Positions 38,401 through 44,591 of a stretch of 64,000 nt of DNA are shown one piece after another. The notes under the pieces are model-generated. The model had not been told where the DNA came from. It did no database searches and saw only the letters and a list, made by a program, of their open reading frames with translations. The number at the start of each line of letters is the position of its first letter. Position 1 is the first letter of the stretch. The stretch lies in the NCBI GenBank assembly GCA_032433765.1, contig JAVIAB010000025.1:37085256-37149255 (forward strand), in the 5' to 3' direction. The position numbers were made by a program, and so were the translations under genes. This stretch comes from Megaustenia siamemsis. Lineage: Eukaryota > Mollusca > Gastropoda > Stylommatophora > Ariophantidae.

Positions 38401-41400
38401 GCAAAGATTGAACAAGAATCTATTGATCTTATAATGCTCTATGCACAGCTGCTTGTTGTACTCTCAAAATGGCATTTTAGTTTTAAAACTGTTGTTGTTT
38501 GTGTTCGCCAGCTTTATATCTCTGGTGAAATCCCAAGGGACCGAATTTGGCATGAATATAACTTTGTCCTATTTTTGATACTGGTAGCTGTGTGCTCAGA
38601 TGTCCCCTGCCATACAGGCAGATATTCTCCAACTTCAGAGGCACTCTCATATTTTTATCTTCGAGAGTTTTAATGTTTTGGGTATAAATTTTCTATTAAT
38701 TTTTCTCAACATTAATGAAGTTGATATTTACAGGCCATGTTCTCAACATTAATGAAGTTGATATTTACAAGCCATGTTCTCAACATTAATGAAGTTGATA
38801 TTTACAGGCCATGTTCTCAACATTAATGAAGTTGATATTTACAGGCCATGTTCTCAACATTAATGAAGTTGATATTTACAAGCCATGTTCTCAACATGAA
38901 TGAAGTTGATATTTACAGGCCATGTTCTCAACATTAATGAAGTTGATATTTACAGGCCATGTTCTCAACATTAATGAAGTTGATATTTACAGGCCATGTT
39001 CTCAGCATTAATGAAGTTGATATTTACAGGCCATGTTCTCAACATTAATGAAGTTGATATTTACAGGCCATGTTCTCAGCATTAATGAAGTTGATATTTA
39101 CAGGCCATGTTCTCAACATTAATGAAGTTGATATTTACAAGCCATGTTCTCAACATTAATGAAGTTGATATTTAGAGGCCATGTTCTCAACATTAATGAA
39201 GTTGATATTTACAGGCCATGTTCTCAACATTAATGAAGTTGATATTTACAGGCCATGTTCTCAGCATTAATGAAGTTGATATTTACAAGCCATGTTCTCA
39301 ACATTAATGAAGTTGATATTTACAGGCCATGTTCTCAACATTAATGAAGTTGATATTTACAGGCCATGTTTTCAGCATTAATGAAGTTGATATTTACAGG
39401 CCATGTTCTCAACATTAATGAAGTTGATATTTACAGGCCATGTTCTCAGCATTAATGAAGTTGATATTTACAGGCCATGTTCTCAGCATTAATGAAGTTG
39501 ATGTTTCTTTTGTTTGATCAGCCACCAGCTTTCACATATAAAGACAGCATTTTGATGAGTGTTTTACGCAGCTGTTGATGGAGCAAACCTAAACATCACG
39601 GAACAGACATATTTATTTTTAAAATGGACTGCTAATTTTATCATCACCATCATGACATCTTCTGGGGTTGGCCTAGCTATAAATGCAAGGCCTTCATGTT
39701 CTAAACTTTACCTTGCCTTGAACTTGAGGTACTCATATTTTTTCCATCAATGAGTAATGACGTTTCAAGCTGGGCCTCGCTGCTGAGATCAGGAGTGGTT
39801 GCCACGGAGAGAAATCATAAATAAAATTTCCAACTGATGCAGTCGGGATTTGAACTCACAACCTCTCTGCCTCGAGACCAACCAGCCCCCCCCCCCCCCC
39901 CCAAGAAAACTGCTGAATTCCAGGAATTTGTATTCTGAGGTAGCAATTTTTACAAAGGTGTCATAATCTAGCAGTTCCTGTTTAAACACATAATATATTT
40001 GTGTTAGAAGATAAAAGTATAACTGCCACTACCTGACTGTATTATCCCCATCTTTTTGTCGCTTCTGGAGTAGCTGTCGCTGTACAGTAGGAGTGCCATG
40101 AGAAGATGCTGGACTCTTGGAAGATGATGGTGATGTTTCAGCTTGGAGAGAAGCTGACAGAGACAGACATCTTGCTGTAATGACTTCTCCTGATGCTCTT
40201 GAGTGGCTTAGTCCCAATTTGGGAACACAAAGGGAACTTGATTTCAACCTCAGTCTGTATGTCTGCAGATGAAAATGAGTGTCAGCTAATCATAAAATTA
40301 TGTGCTAGAAATGGGTCAGTAACCGCGGTGTGCATAGAGCACTAGACTCAGTAGCTCTAGCAGCAAGCCGGACTTGGAATATGAGGAAACTGCAACCAAC
40401 AAGGAACACTTTTCAAATAGAGCCTCAACAGTTCCTGCCGCCTATCCGCCATATTGACAGGAAGTCAATTTTAGTATGTCATTGGAAACATCTGACTCTG
40501 ATGACACCTTATCATTATGAATCTCAATTAAATTAATACAAATGGGAAGCACAGCACCTCACCACAATAACTGGAACAAGACCAAGCAGAAATTATGGTA
40601 AAGTCCTAGTTTAAGCATATACAATTTATCGAAACAAGCGATCCCCACTTAGTTTCATCTAAACAAAATTACAGTAGTCCTCAAATACTAAAAAATATCC
40701 CTATTGTTCATCACTAACAAGTGACAACAACTATTTGAATTATTTGGATTCAGTTACTTTCTGAACTGCAATAATTTGGTAACTTACTATTTTAGCGTTG
40801 TAAATTATTTCTGCTAAACGAGTGATAGCCCCACACATATTTGAATGTATCAACTGCTTCTAGTTTTTAGTAACTTACTATTTTAGCATTGTAAATTATT
40901 TCTGCTAAATGAGTGATAGCCCCACACATATTTGAATGTATCAACTGCTTCTAGTTTTTGAGCATTTCATATTTTTTCCAACAAGGTTTAGGGTTTTCCT
41001 AGTCTAGGGGTCTTCTAATATCAGATTAGAGATTCTAACATCAGATTAGAGATTCTAATATCAGATTAGAGATTCTAATATCAGATTAGAGATTCTAATA
41101 TCAGATTAGAGATTCTAATATCAGATTAGAGATTCTAGCATCAGATAAGAGATTATAATATCAGATTAGAGATTCTAATATCAGATTAGAGATTCTAATA
41201 TTAGATTAGAGATTCTAATATCAGATTAGAGGTTCTAATATCAGATTAGAGGTTCTAATATCAGATTAGAGATTCTAATATCAGATTAGAGATTCGAATA
41301 TCAGATTAGAGATTCTAATACCAGATTAGAGATTCTAACATCAGATTAGAGGTTCTAATATCAGATTAGAGAATCTAATATCAGATTAGAGATTCTAATA

Positions 41401-43935
41401 TTAGATTAGAGATTCTAATATCAGATTAGAGAATGACTGAATAAAATGCAAGGGGATGTTACTTAAAGCATCATCATTTTCATCATCAAATACGAAGCCT
41501 GCTGGTGTAGGTGATCATGTCTCTCTACAACTTTCGATAACGACAGCTATTTATCATTTCTGTTGTTGACCTTCTGCCAAGCCATTCTCTTAAGCTGTCT
41601 GGTATCTTTTCTCTTTGCTTCCCTCTATCTCTTCATCCCTCAATTTTCCCAGTTGTTACAATATATTCCAGTTGTTCTCTTCTCATTACATGGCCAAAAA
41701 ATGATGATTGTTTCTTCCTAATATTGGAAATTAGCTCTCTTTTTGCTTTGACCTCTCTCAGAACATTTTCATTATTCTTCTTAGCTGTCCATGGTACTCT
41801 CAACATTCTTCTGTTAAACCATATTTCTACAGCCTACAGTGATTTTCTTGTCTGTTGTCCTATTATCCATGATTCACATCCATATGTTACGACTGGCTCT
41901 ACGTAACATTTAAGAACTCTTTTTCTTGTTTCTATTGTCAAATATGGATTACACAGTATCTTCCTCACTTTTTGGAAAGCTGCTTTTGCCTGAGCCATTC
42001 GCATTCTCACCTCTTTTGTACATTTTCTGTCTGAGGTTAACAAAGTTCCCAAATATTTTAATTCATTTACCTGTTTTAATATTGTTCCACTTGAAACATG
42101 CTAAACCCATAAATTACCAATAATTTATCATCATCATCATCGAATGCCATATCCGTAATGAAGGTTGTCTACACCATGGAGCGCCATTCTGCTCTGTCTC
42201 TTACTATCATGGAGCAGGTTGTCATAGGCTGATTTGTCCATCTTTTGATGTTACTTGTCCATGTTAATCTTGGTCTGCTTCTGCCTCTTTTACCTTGTAT
42301 TTACCCTTTCAAGATTACTTTTAGTAGACAATCATTTATATGTTTAATATTATATTGAAATAGGGTAATTTATGAGTTAAGCATTCCAAATTATTTCTGT
42401 TAAATGAGTGATCTACCCTCACTAACCGGCCATACTTGAATTATCAACTGTTTCTAGTTTTTATGCATTTTATTTTTTTTCAACAGGGTATAGGATTATC
42501 ATCATCATGTACCCTACCGGTTGGCGTAGGTGATCATGTCCCTCCACAATCTTCTATCTACAGTGCATCGTATTAGTTCTGTTGTTGACTGTTTTCCATG
42601 CCATGACACCGAGCTATCCAGTATTTTCTCTCTTTGTCGCCCACGATCTCTCTTTCCTTTTATTTTGCCAGTTGTAACCAAGTATTCCAACTTTCCTCTT
42701 CTCATGATGTGCCCGAAAAATGTTGATTGTTTCTTTCTGATGTTTTGTTAAGAGCTCCCTTTTTGAGTTGGCCTCTTTGAGAACTTCCTCATTGGTCTTT
42801 TTTTAGCTGTCCAGGTAACTTTCAACATTCTTCTGAGAAATCCCATCTCTGTGGCCTCTAATCGTCTTTTCATTTGTTTGTCTACTGTCCATGATTCGCT
42901 TCCATAGGTCAGAATTGGTTCTATATAGCACCTATAAACTATAGGATAAGGCAATAAGGTAAAGTATAGGATAAGCTAATAATAAGGTTAGTCGTAGACT
43001 ATTCCAAATCCTAAACCTAACCCGGCGTCTTCTAATCATCTAATGGCAGATTCGAGAGCGACCGAATAAAGTGCAAGGGGAATTACTCCAAACAGAACTG
43101 ATAAAATTAGAAATAATTTGGGACGTTAAACTCGTAAATTAAATGACCTAAACAGGGACTTTAACTCAATAACATAAACTTTCTTCTTCTTCTTCTTCTT
43201 TCCTTCCTCATCTGCCTTTCAGCGTTAAGGGGAGATATAATTTGCGGTCTTTTGCTCTTCTGTTCGCCTCTGCTGCTGTTATGTTCCTAGTGCTTCTAAT
43301 ATTTAATTGACCCATCTTTTACGTGGTCGACCCTTGGGTCTGATGTTCTCACGTTTGTTGAAGGCTCGTTGTGTTGTATTTTGTTCTTTCTGCCTTGTCA
43401 CGTGGCCATACTATTTTATCTGTTGTTTCCTTATATTCTATGGCAGGGCTATTCCTAGCTTTTTTCTCAGTTCTTCATTTCTGATCTTATCTCTCAGACT
43501 GTTCCCTGTCATTCGTCTAACACATTTCATCTCTGTAGAGGTTATTTTTTCTTATTGTTCTTGCATCCAGGGTCCAGGACTGGCATTGGTAGCACAACGT
43601 TGGGATGAAGATTGTATTGTATAGTGCTCGTTTTGCCTCCAGAGTTATTTCCTTGTTGGACAATATAGGAGTGATAACTGTCCAATGATTTGACAAGCTT
43701 TGTTGCATCTTGATTCTATCTCTGCTGTTTAAAAACATAAACTTTAAACAACTAAATAAAATATGAGAAAGAGAATTTAATGTGAAATATGCATCGCCTG
43801 TAACAAACAAGTGTAGTTTCTGTACAATCAGCAGATTGAGCATAGACTTACCACCTTAGTAGTTGACGACGACGAGTGGAGCCAGAAACGAGGAACGGTC
43901 CCGCCGACCAGCACAAGGGACGACCGGCTTGCCAT
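14175..43935 (-). CDS. TMEM143: TMEM143, transmembrane protein 143 (nine exons)
   Basis: This is a split gene. Its joined exons give 534 residues, somewhat longer than the ~460-residue human protein as I recall it. Family signatures appear in order: RERYIPVSR (residues 105-113), LFDPINPDKDT (from 160), DVLRFWVLG, YFKRVVVA, KAFKEVPVQSLEMLLPDG (DUF3754), two hydrophobic helices at about 315-338 and 343-360, and a C-terminal VEEWLEQTTGAKI segment. The N-terminus (MASRSSLVLVGG) is basic and Ser-rich with no acidic residues, like a mitochondrial presequence. TMEM143 is known as a mitochondrial membrane protein of unknown molecular function. All eight exon junctions keep phase. The introns (2.0-5.7 kb) are filled with tandem repeats and retroelements. 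The start is the only ATG with a good context (AAAGATGG) joined to an in-phase donor. Identity is from recall of the family and no search was run. Confidence 0.95.
14698..14974 (-). mobile_element. SINE4 with (ATAG)n tail
   Basis: Read on the minus strand it runs from a GGGGCCTCATTATG head through CATGTTGTAAGAGGCGACTA to TATGTGCCGTATTCGGCTCG and (ATAG)n. It is flanked by an 11-bp target duplication, ATATTATGATA (14687-14697 and 14975-14985). A near-identical copy lies at 51263-51536. The tail resembles the 3' end of LINE-C at 30374-30838. Confidence 0.9.
15670..17365. repeat. 38-bp minisatellite, about 44 copies (intron 8)
   Basis: Unit contains CTACCCAACAACACAATAAC and TGCTCCCTTGGAAAGTCA, with block-wise variants (ACTGCT/ATTGCT/ATTTCT, CACCACC/CACTACC). 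Longer segments of variant order recur, so multi-unit duplications are likely. Confidence 0.95.
17560..18290. repeat. 21-bp minisatellite (intron 8)
   Basis: Unit GTGAACTTCAAGCTGTATCC plus T, with sub-variants CTCCAAGCTGTG and CTTCAATCTGTG. The 21-bp period keeps all frames open, producing spurious Cys/Glu/Leu/Gln-type ORFs on both strands. Confidence 0.93.
18375..18815. repeat. 74-bp minisatellite, six copies (intron 8)
   Basis: Unit contains GAAATGTTTGAACTTATATA and CACCAGTTGTACAAGGATGA. Copies alternate between ATCCTGGCAG and a shorter ATCTAGCAG form. Confidence 0.93.
18957..19222 (-). mobile_element. SINE1, full-length copy (intron 8)
   Basis: On the minus strand it starts GGAGCCGCGATAGCTCAGTG and carries a perfect B box GGGTTCGATCCC. 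The GGAGCCG start can pair with CGGCTTCC to give an acceptor-like stem. A 14-bp target duplication, ACTCACAAGACAAG, is at 18943-18956 and 19223-19236, so insertion is recent. Confidence 0.95.
19284..19431 (-). CDS. TMEM143: TMEM143 exon 8
   Basis: Acceptor TTAAACTTCAG, donor AAGTCAG|GTAAATA, 148 bp, phase 0 to 1. It encodes NIANNRGLLTLLVDRAED, SLKEAILTYIFLLKSST and ends KSKS plus the first base of Gly430. A 22-base C-run sits about 10 bp beyond the donor. Confidence 0.95.
19735..19900. repeat. GGAAATAATTGT short tandem repeat (intron 7)
   Basis: Irregular copies of a 12-24-bp motif around AGTGGAAATAATTGTGGAAA. No other feature is visible in it. Confidence 0.85.
20010..20090 (+). mobile_element. 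tRNA-like SINE head (intron 7)
   Basis: AACAGCCGAGTGGTCGGTGC (A-box-like) is followed 30 bases on by GGATTCAATTCC (B-box-like), and a T-run lies just downstream. It is probably a separate degenerate SINE, as no target duplication is visible. Confidence 0.45.
20233..20605 (+). mobile_element. SINE5 copy without array (intron 7)
   Basis: The head contains GGTTTGATCCCCACCATAGG (B box). The single body unit is GGTCTCTAGGAGATCAGATG TCTAGCCCTCT and the tail has AACAGAAAGTCCTGTGTGC and CGTGGCATTGCCGTAAACTA. This is the ground state from which the 9690-10580 array can be derived. The tail also carries a CTGAAGATG...CGAAACG motif. Confidence 0.7.
20925..21430. repeat. 70-bp minisatellite, about seven copies (intron 7)
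   Basis: Unit contains TATGTTAGTATATGTAAGAT and CTACTGTCTTTATCTTCTCT. The first five copies are nearly identical and the last two are divergent. Confidence 0.95.
21490..21835 (+). mobile_element. SINE3 in three tandem copies (intron 7)
   Basis: A tRNA-like unit with GGTCTCAAGGCATGAC and B box GTGGGTTCAAATCTC is repeated three times at spacings of about 108 and 102 bp, with a partial fourth start at 21820. A single inverted copy is at 39785-39895. Tandem spread of a SINE head is unusual. Confidence 0.75.
21896..22018 (+). mobile_element. SINE2 3'-domain fragment (intron 7)
   Basis: Matches 12753-12873 closely (CTGCCAGGGAAAAATGGATT, CAAAATTCAGTTCCTAGTCT) and the 3' part of the full SINE2 at 50932-51186. 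It ends in an A-run next to the exon-7 donor repeat. Confidence 0.8.
22020..22217. repeat. ~65-bp tandem triplication containing a splice donor
   Basis: Three units sharing ATCATGACAGATTAAACGCT and CTTCTCCAGCTCACCTTGAA. The unit nearest exon 7 contains the real donor (22203-22204). The middle unit has TCATCTTG, which destroys the GT, and the distal one keeps it. Confidence 0.92.
22205..22324 (-). CDS. TMEM143: TMEM143 exon 7 (second membrane helix)
   Basis: Acceptor TTAATGGCAG, donor TTCAAG|GTGAGC, 120 bp, phase 0. It encodes VDWTLALALVTGTLGFRVW (second helix) and RNRRNTYLLDVSRTLYFK. The last dozen exon bases and the donor are repeated twice more downstream in a short tandem array. Confidence 0.95.
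22370..23440. repeat. 29-bp minisatellite, about 37 copies (intron 6)
   Basis: Unit contains AGTACTTTCATATTTATCGG and TGCAATTTT. Two-state positions (CGG/CAG, TTTTAGTAC/ATTTAGTAT) are distributed in recurring runs. Confidence 0.96.
23445..24070. repeat. CT-rich low-complexity stretch with poly-C runs
   Basis: Strongly pyrimidine-rich plus strand with C-runs of about 12-20 bases near 23451, 23511, 23680 and 24040. The Pro/Leu/Ser ORF across it is compositional. C-run lengths are likely unreliable. Confidence 0.8.
24071..25130. other. Intron 6 segment, mostly unique
   Basis: I see no gene. A CTGAAGAAGCCCACAGGCCA AAACGTC motif at about 24531-24557 resembles a dispersed motif found in other elements of this window. 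The rest is unremarkable. Confidence 0.5.
25138..25395. repeat. 20-bp minisatellite (intron 6)
   Basis: Unit CCTTTGTCTTGAACTTTTAC, about 13 copies. It ends about 40 bp from the exon-6 donor. Confidence 0.93.
25433..25576 (-). CDS. TMEM143: TMEM143 exon 6 (first membrane helix)
   Basis: Acceptor TGTATTTTAG, donor TTACAG|GTAAGTG, 144 bp, phase 0. It encodes VPVQSLEMLLPDGVIRMR followed by the hydrophobic GLLVGSAALASFGVLAK, the first transmembrane helix at about residues 315-338. Confidence 0.95.
25738..26060 (-). mobile_element. Shared ~330-bp block, copy 1 (intron 5)
   Basis: The reverse complement matches 46692-47030 along its length, e.g. GACTCGGGCAGATGGTGCTC, GAAAAGACAATCTGCTGC and TGTGAGAGTCTGGAA. 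Both copies end in a GA/CT microsatellite on one side and start at a GATATGAG minisatellite on the other. I do not recognise the class. No frame is clearly conserved, so it is probably a non-autonomous element. Confidence 0.85.
26061..27482. repeat. ~35-bp GATATGAG minisatellite, copy 1 (intron 5)
   Basis: Unit contains AAGATATGAGATGTGACTAA and CACAGACACACACAC. In the second half the unit drifts towards CCAAGATATGAACCATGGCC. The same array in the opposite orientation is at 46063-46690, again between the shared block and a coding fragment. Confidence 0.93.
27483..27947 (-). pseudogene. Rhodopsin-family GPCR fragment (ECL2 to C-terminus)
   Basis: A 154-residue open frame with TM5 (VCVLLPLIAITVMLFTIVL), a basic third loop, TM6 (MLFALSLSYIIMNAPIHVA) and TM7 through KFWIFVVVSRNFTKNLRQTL. 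The ending resembles molluscan neuropeptide-type class A receptors. TM1-TM4 are absent: an in-frame stop lies just upstream and no acceptor AG is visible. The usual TM7 NPxxY is not recognisable. The frame runs into the minisatellite, which supplies the last few residues and the stop. It lies inside TMEM143 intron 5 on the same strand. I read it as a captured or duplicated gene fragment, not a working receptor. Confidence 0.8.
28229..28748. repeat. 50-bp minisatellite, about ten copies (intron 5)
   Basis: Unit contains AACAAAAGCTTGGTTCAGTA and GGTCTGGAATAATAAATAG. The first copies have an extra GAA (53 bp). It lies in the insert that splits LINE-B. Confidence 0.95.
29200..29625. repeat. 68-bp minisatellite made of LINE-B coding sequence
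   Basis: Unit contains TGGATTGATGGAATATTAGA and AACAGCAGGAGAGGCCAACA, and corresponds to the peptide WIDGILETLENITAGEANRR of LINE-B. The LINE copy at 60325-60630 has this segment once, so the array arose by expansion within this copy. Confidence 0.93.
29743..29949 (-). CDS. TMEM143: TMEM143 exon 5
   Basis: Acceptor TTGTGTAG, 207 bp, phase 0. It encodes VSVDPSRYDVLRFWVLGHD and the DUF3754 core YFKRVVVALRLKKDTKL to KAFKE. The donor is weak (GAG|GTTTGC instead of GTRAGT), and a LINE-B 3' end lies within about 60 bp of it. Confidence 0.93.
30374..30838 (+). mobile_element. LINE-C 3' fragment with (ATAG)n tail (intron 4)
   Basis: An uninterrupted frame encodes CLRKILGIAWNEFKTNEEIR, SYVGHVMRRDNNRIAKQAL, GKRKRGRPRETLIRTLMREA and LAQNRDRWRDLIKYL before the stop, the C-terminal tail of a non-LTR endonuclease-reverse transcriptase. 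It ends in CGGCTCGAAAGGTCAATAG and (ATAG)n. It is 5'-truncated and antisense to TMEM143. The open frame suggests fairly recent insertion. Confidence 0.88.
30992..31258 (+). mobile_element. LINE-C second fragment, feeding a 90-bp array
   Basis: Decayed copy: RRWSYVSHVIRRDNKRISKQ is followed by frameshifts, then LAQNRDMWRDTMKVL equivalents, at which point the 90-bp tandem array begins. Confidence 0.8.
31190..32985. repeat. 90-bp minisatellite, about 20 copies (intron 4)
   Basis: Unit contains CCCAGAACAGAGACATGTGG, AATGAAGGTCCTGCACAGGG and AGCAAATATCATCAGAGATG. The first two blocks correspond to the C-terminal codons of LINE-C. Because 90 is divisible by three, frames stay open for over 200 codons on both strands, which is not evidence for a protein. 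Confidence 0.95.
33190..33480 (+). pseudogene. Non-LTR retrotransposon RNase H remnant (intron 4)
   Basis: TTHAVILTDSQSMLCWI matches the TDSQSAL block of LINE-encoded RNase H. About 40 residues on, in another frame, LPQHAGVCDMTG resembles the PGHAGVxGNE block. The frameshift and flanking stops show it is dead. It is a separate lineage from LINE-A, -B and -C. Confidence 0.7.
33481..34495. other. Intron 4 segment, nothing recognised
   Basis: Single-copy sequence in which I cannot identify any gene, repeat or element. A 102-codon minus-strand frame at 34087-34395 has no motif that I know. Confidence 0.5.
34496..34790. repeat. ~44-56-bp tandem repeat (intron 4)
   Basis: About five copies around GCGAGCTCTTTGCTCACACA and TAATGAAT, diverging at both ends. 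Confidence 0.88.
35190..35300. repeat. Short ~40-bp triplication (intron 4)
   Basis: Three imperfect copies of TTTTTAGAGACCTCAAAAAA TGGACAAATGACA. The sequence from 35300 to the exon-4 donor shows nothing further. Confidence 0.85.
35634..35828 (-). CDS. TMEM143: TMEM143 exon 4
   Basis: Acceptor TTTCCTAG, donor TTCGG|GTGAGTTAG, 195 bp, phase 0 at both ends. It encodes TLFDPINPDKDTQKS, an acidic/basic helical region (FWLLHKLEDVMSKANFHEL) and ends in EAQEGVR. The DPINPD motif is the best family marker here. Confidence 0.95.
36240..36705. repeat. Minisatellite of ACAATCACATCTTCT type (intron 3)
   Basis: Irregular tandem mixture of ACAATCACATCTTCT and ACAATCACACAATC units with composite periods. 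The preceding 35830-36239 shows no gene or repeat. Confidence 0.92.
37075..37845. repeat. 16-bp minisatellite, about 48 copies (intron 3)
   Basis: Units GATGATATGAGAAGTT and GATGAAATGAGAAGTT alternate in runs. The array ends about 15-20 bp from the donor of exon 3. Confidence 0.95.
37861..38020 (-). CDS. TMEM143: TMEM143 exon 3
   Basis: Acceptor ATCTTTGCAG, 160 bp, donor CTCAAG|GTTGGCA, phase 2 to 0. It encodes ERYIPVSRQSLIRLLSDQ through YQGFLEELK. Both splice sites sit against minisatellites: a 42-bp array begins at the acceptor and a 16-bp array ends about 20 bp beyond the donor. Confidence 0.95.
38021..38445. repeat. 42-bp minisatellite abutting the exon-3 acceptor
   Basis: Unit contains CTATGCAAAGATTGAACAAG and AATCTATTGATCTTATAATG, about ten copies. 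The polypyrimidine tract of the real acceptor (minus strand TTGTTCAATCTTTGCAG) is itself the last unit. Other units offer TTTGCATAG. Confidence 0.94.
38500..38660 (-). mobile_element. SINE2 degenerate copy (intron 2)
   Basis: The reverse complement gives CCTCTGAAGTTGGAGAATAT CTGCCTGTATGGCAGGGGAC and ATTTCACCAGAGATATAAAG CTGGCGA, matching the SINE2 body at 51035-51170. The tRNA-like head is missing. Confidence 0.7.
38695..39505. repeat. 37-bp minisatellite, about 22 copies (intron 2)
   Basis: Unit contains TTAATGAAGTTGATATTTAC and AGGCCATGTTCTCAACA, with sparse substitutions (CAGG/CAAG, CAAC/CAGC). Confidence 0.95.
39785..39895 (-). mobile_element. SINE3 single copy (intron 2)
   Basis: On the minus strand: GGTCTCGAGGCAGAGAGGTT, GTGAGTTCAAATCCCGACTG (B box), then ATTTTATTTATGATTTCTC. 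It is the same element as the tandem trimer at 21490-21835. A C14 run adjoins its 5' end. Confidence 0.78.
40033..40262 (-). CDS. TMEM143: TMEM143 exon 2
   Basis: Acceptor TTTTCATCTGCAG, donor CAGTCAG|GTAGTGG, 230 bp. It encodes TYRLRLKSSSLCV and a Ser-rich stretch up to KDGDNTV, leaving two bases (AG) that complete Arg105 with exon 3. This part is poorly conserved in the family and continues the mitochondrial N-terminal region. Confidence 0.9.
40322..40466 (+). repeat. Dispersed repeat, also at 8720-8872
   Basis: Second copy of the ~150-bp unclassified repeat, sharing AGCCGGACTTGGAATATGAG and CAAGGAACACTTTTC. It lies just upstream of exon 2 in intron 1. Confidence 0.75.
40780..40965. repeat. 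Tandem duplication of ~85 bp (intron 1)
   Basis: Two near-identical copies share ATTATTTCTGCTAAA and GAGTGATAGCCCCACACATA. A third, diverged copy with ATTATTTCTGTTAAATGAGT is at about 42388-42475, so the sequence is also dispersed. Confidence 0.88.
41012..41430. repeat. 20-bp minisatellite (intron 1)
   Basis: Unit AGATTCTAATATCAGATTAG, about 21 copies. It may extend a sequence also seen at about 43028 (CTTCTAATCATCTAATGGCA). Confidence 0.95.
41467..42097 (-). mobile_element. RTE-A LINE 3' fragment (intron 1)
   Basis: The minus-strand frame includes GTLLTSDRKCTKEVRMRMAQ, YVEPVVTYGCESWIIGQQ and the WTAKK-type tail, ending in a (GAT)n-type 3' end at 41467. It is 5'-truncated and degenerate. 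It lies in the sense direction of TMEM143. Confidence 0.87.
42126..42305 (-). mobile_element. LINE 3' end, 'family E' (intron 1)
   Basis: Starts (on plus) with (CATCAT)n, then ATGAAGGTTGTCTACACCAT GGAGCGCCATTCTGCTCTGTC. The window's last 63 bases are a related copy (63938-64000). The layout is that of another (GAT)n-tailed LINE 3' end, minus orientation, with no intact frame. Confidence 0.6.
42495..42940 (-). mobile_element. RTE-A subfamily 2 fragment (intron 1)
   Basis: Minus-strand RCYIEPILTYGSESWTVDKQ, RRLEATEMGFLRRMLKVTWT, then a frameshift and GKLEYLVTTGKIKGKRDRGR. It is closest to the copy at 44154-44580 and ends in ATCATCATCA at 42495. Confidence 0.85.
43181..43728 (-). mobile_element. 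LINE-B 3' fragment (intron 1)
   Basis: Minus-strand TPILSNKEITLEAKRALYNT, SWTLDARTIRK and further degenerate sequence down to an AAG-repeat tail (plus TTCTTCTTCTTC) at 43181. It provides the uninterrupted reference for the split copy at 28051-29700. It lies about 120 bp from the exon-1 donor. Confidence 0.85.
43852..43935 (-). CDS. TMEM143: TMEM143 exon 1 (start codon, presequence)
   Basis: It encodes residues 1-28, from MASRSSLVLVGG to SSSSTTKV, and ends in phase 0 at AAGGTG|GTAAGTC, a strong donor. Composition is GC- and CpG-richer than the surroundings. Only about 220 bp separate the ATG from the RTE copy at 44154, so the proximal promoter is short or overlaps that element. The 5' UTR start is not determinable. 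Confidence 0.88.
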
Positions 43936-44153
43936 CTTTGTTGTCGCCAGCGGTGAAGACTAGGACTTCCAAATGTTGGTTAAAGATGATATTGTTACTC
44001 CTCCTAATAAATCATTGTCAAACAAACGTCTTTGATGATATCTTCTGCACACAAAAACAACAACAACACATCCCCTTGGTCTGTCCAAACTCCAGGACGA
44101 TCCCTAGATTATAAGTACAGCTGCCGTGCTCTTTTTTAACATGCTATTTACAC

Positions 44154-44580
44154 GATGCTATATAGAACCAATTCTGACCTATGGTAGCGAATCATGGACA
44201 GTAGACAAACAAATGAAAGACGATTAGAGGCCACAGAGATGGGATTTTTCAGAAGAATGTTGAAAGTTCCCTGGACAGATAAAAAGACCAATGAGGAAGT
44301 TCTCAAAGAGGCCAACACAAAAAGGGAGCTCTTAAAAAACATCAGAAAGAAACAACAATTTTTGGGCACATCATGAGAAGAGGAAAGTTGGAATACTTGG
44401 TTACAACTGGCAAAATAAAAGGAAAGAGAGATCACGGACGACAAAGAGAGAAAATACTGGATAGCTTGGTGTCATGACATGGAAAACAGTGAACAACAGA
44501 ACTGATACGATGCACTGTAGATAGAAGATTGTGGAGGGACATGATCGCCTACGCCAACCGGTATGGCACATGATGATGAT
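44154..44580 (+). mobile_element. RTE-A subfamily 2 fragment upstream of TMEM143
   Basis: Plus-strand RRLEATEMGFFRRMLKVPWT, NEEVLKEANTKRELLKNI and, after frameshifts, TVDRRLWRDMIAYANR, ending in TGATGATGAT at 44580. A later RTE insertion lies directly against this tail. Confidence 0.85.
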
Positions 44581-44591
44581 TTACACGTATT

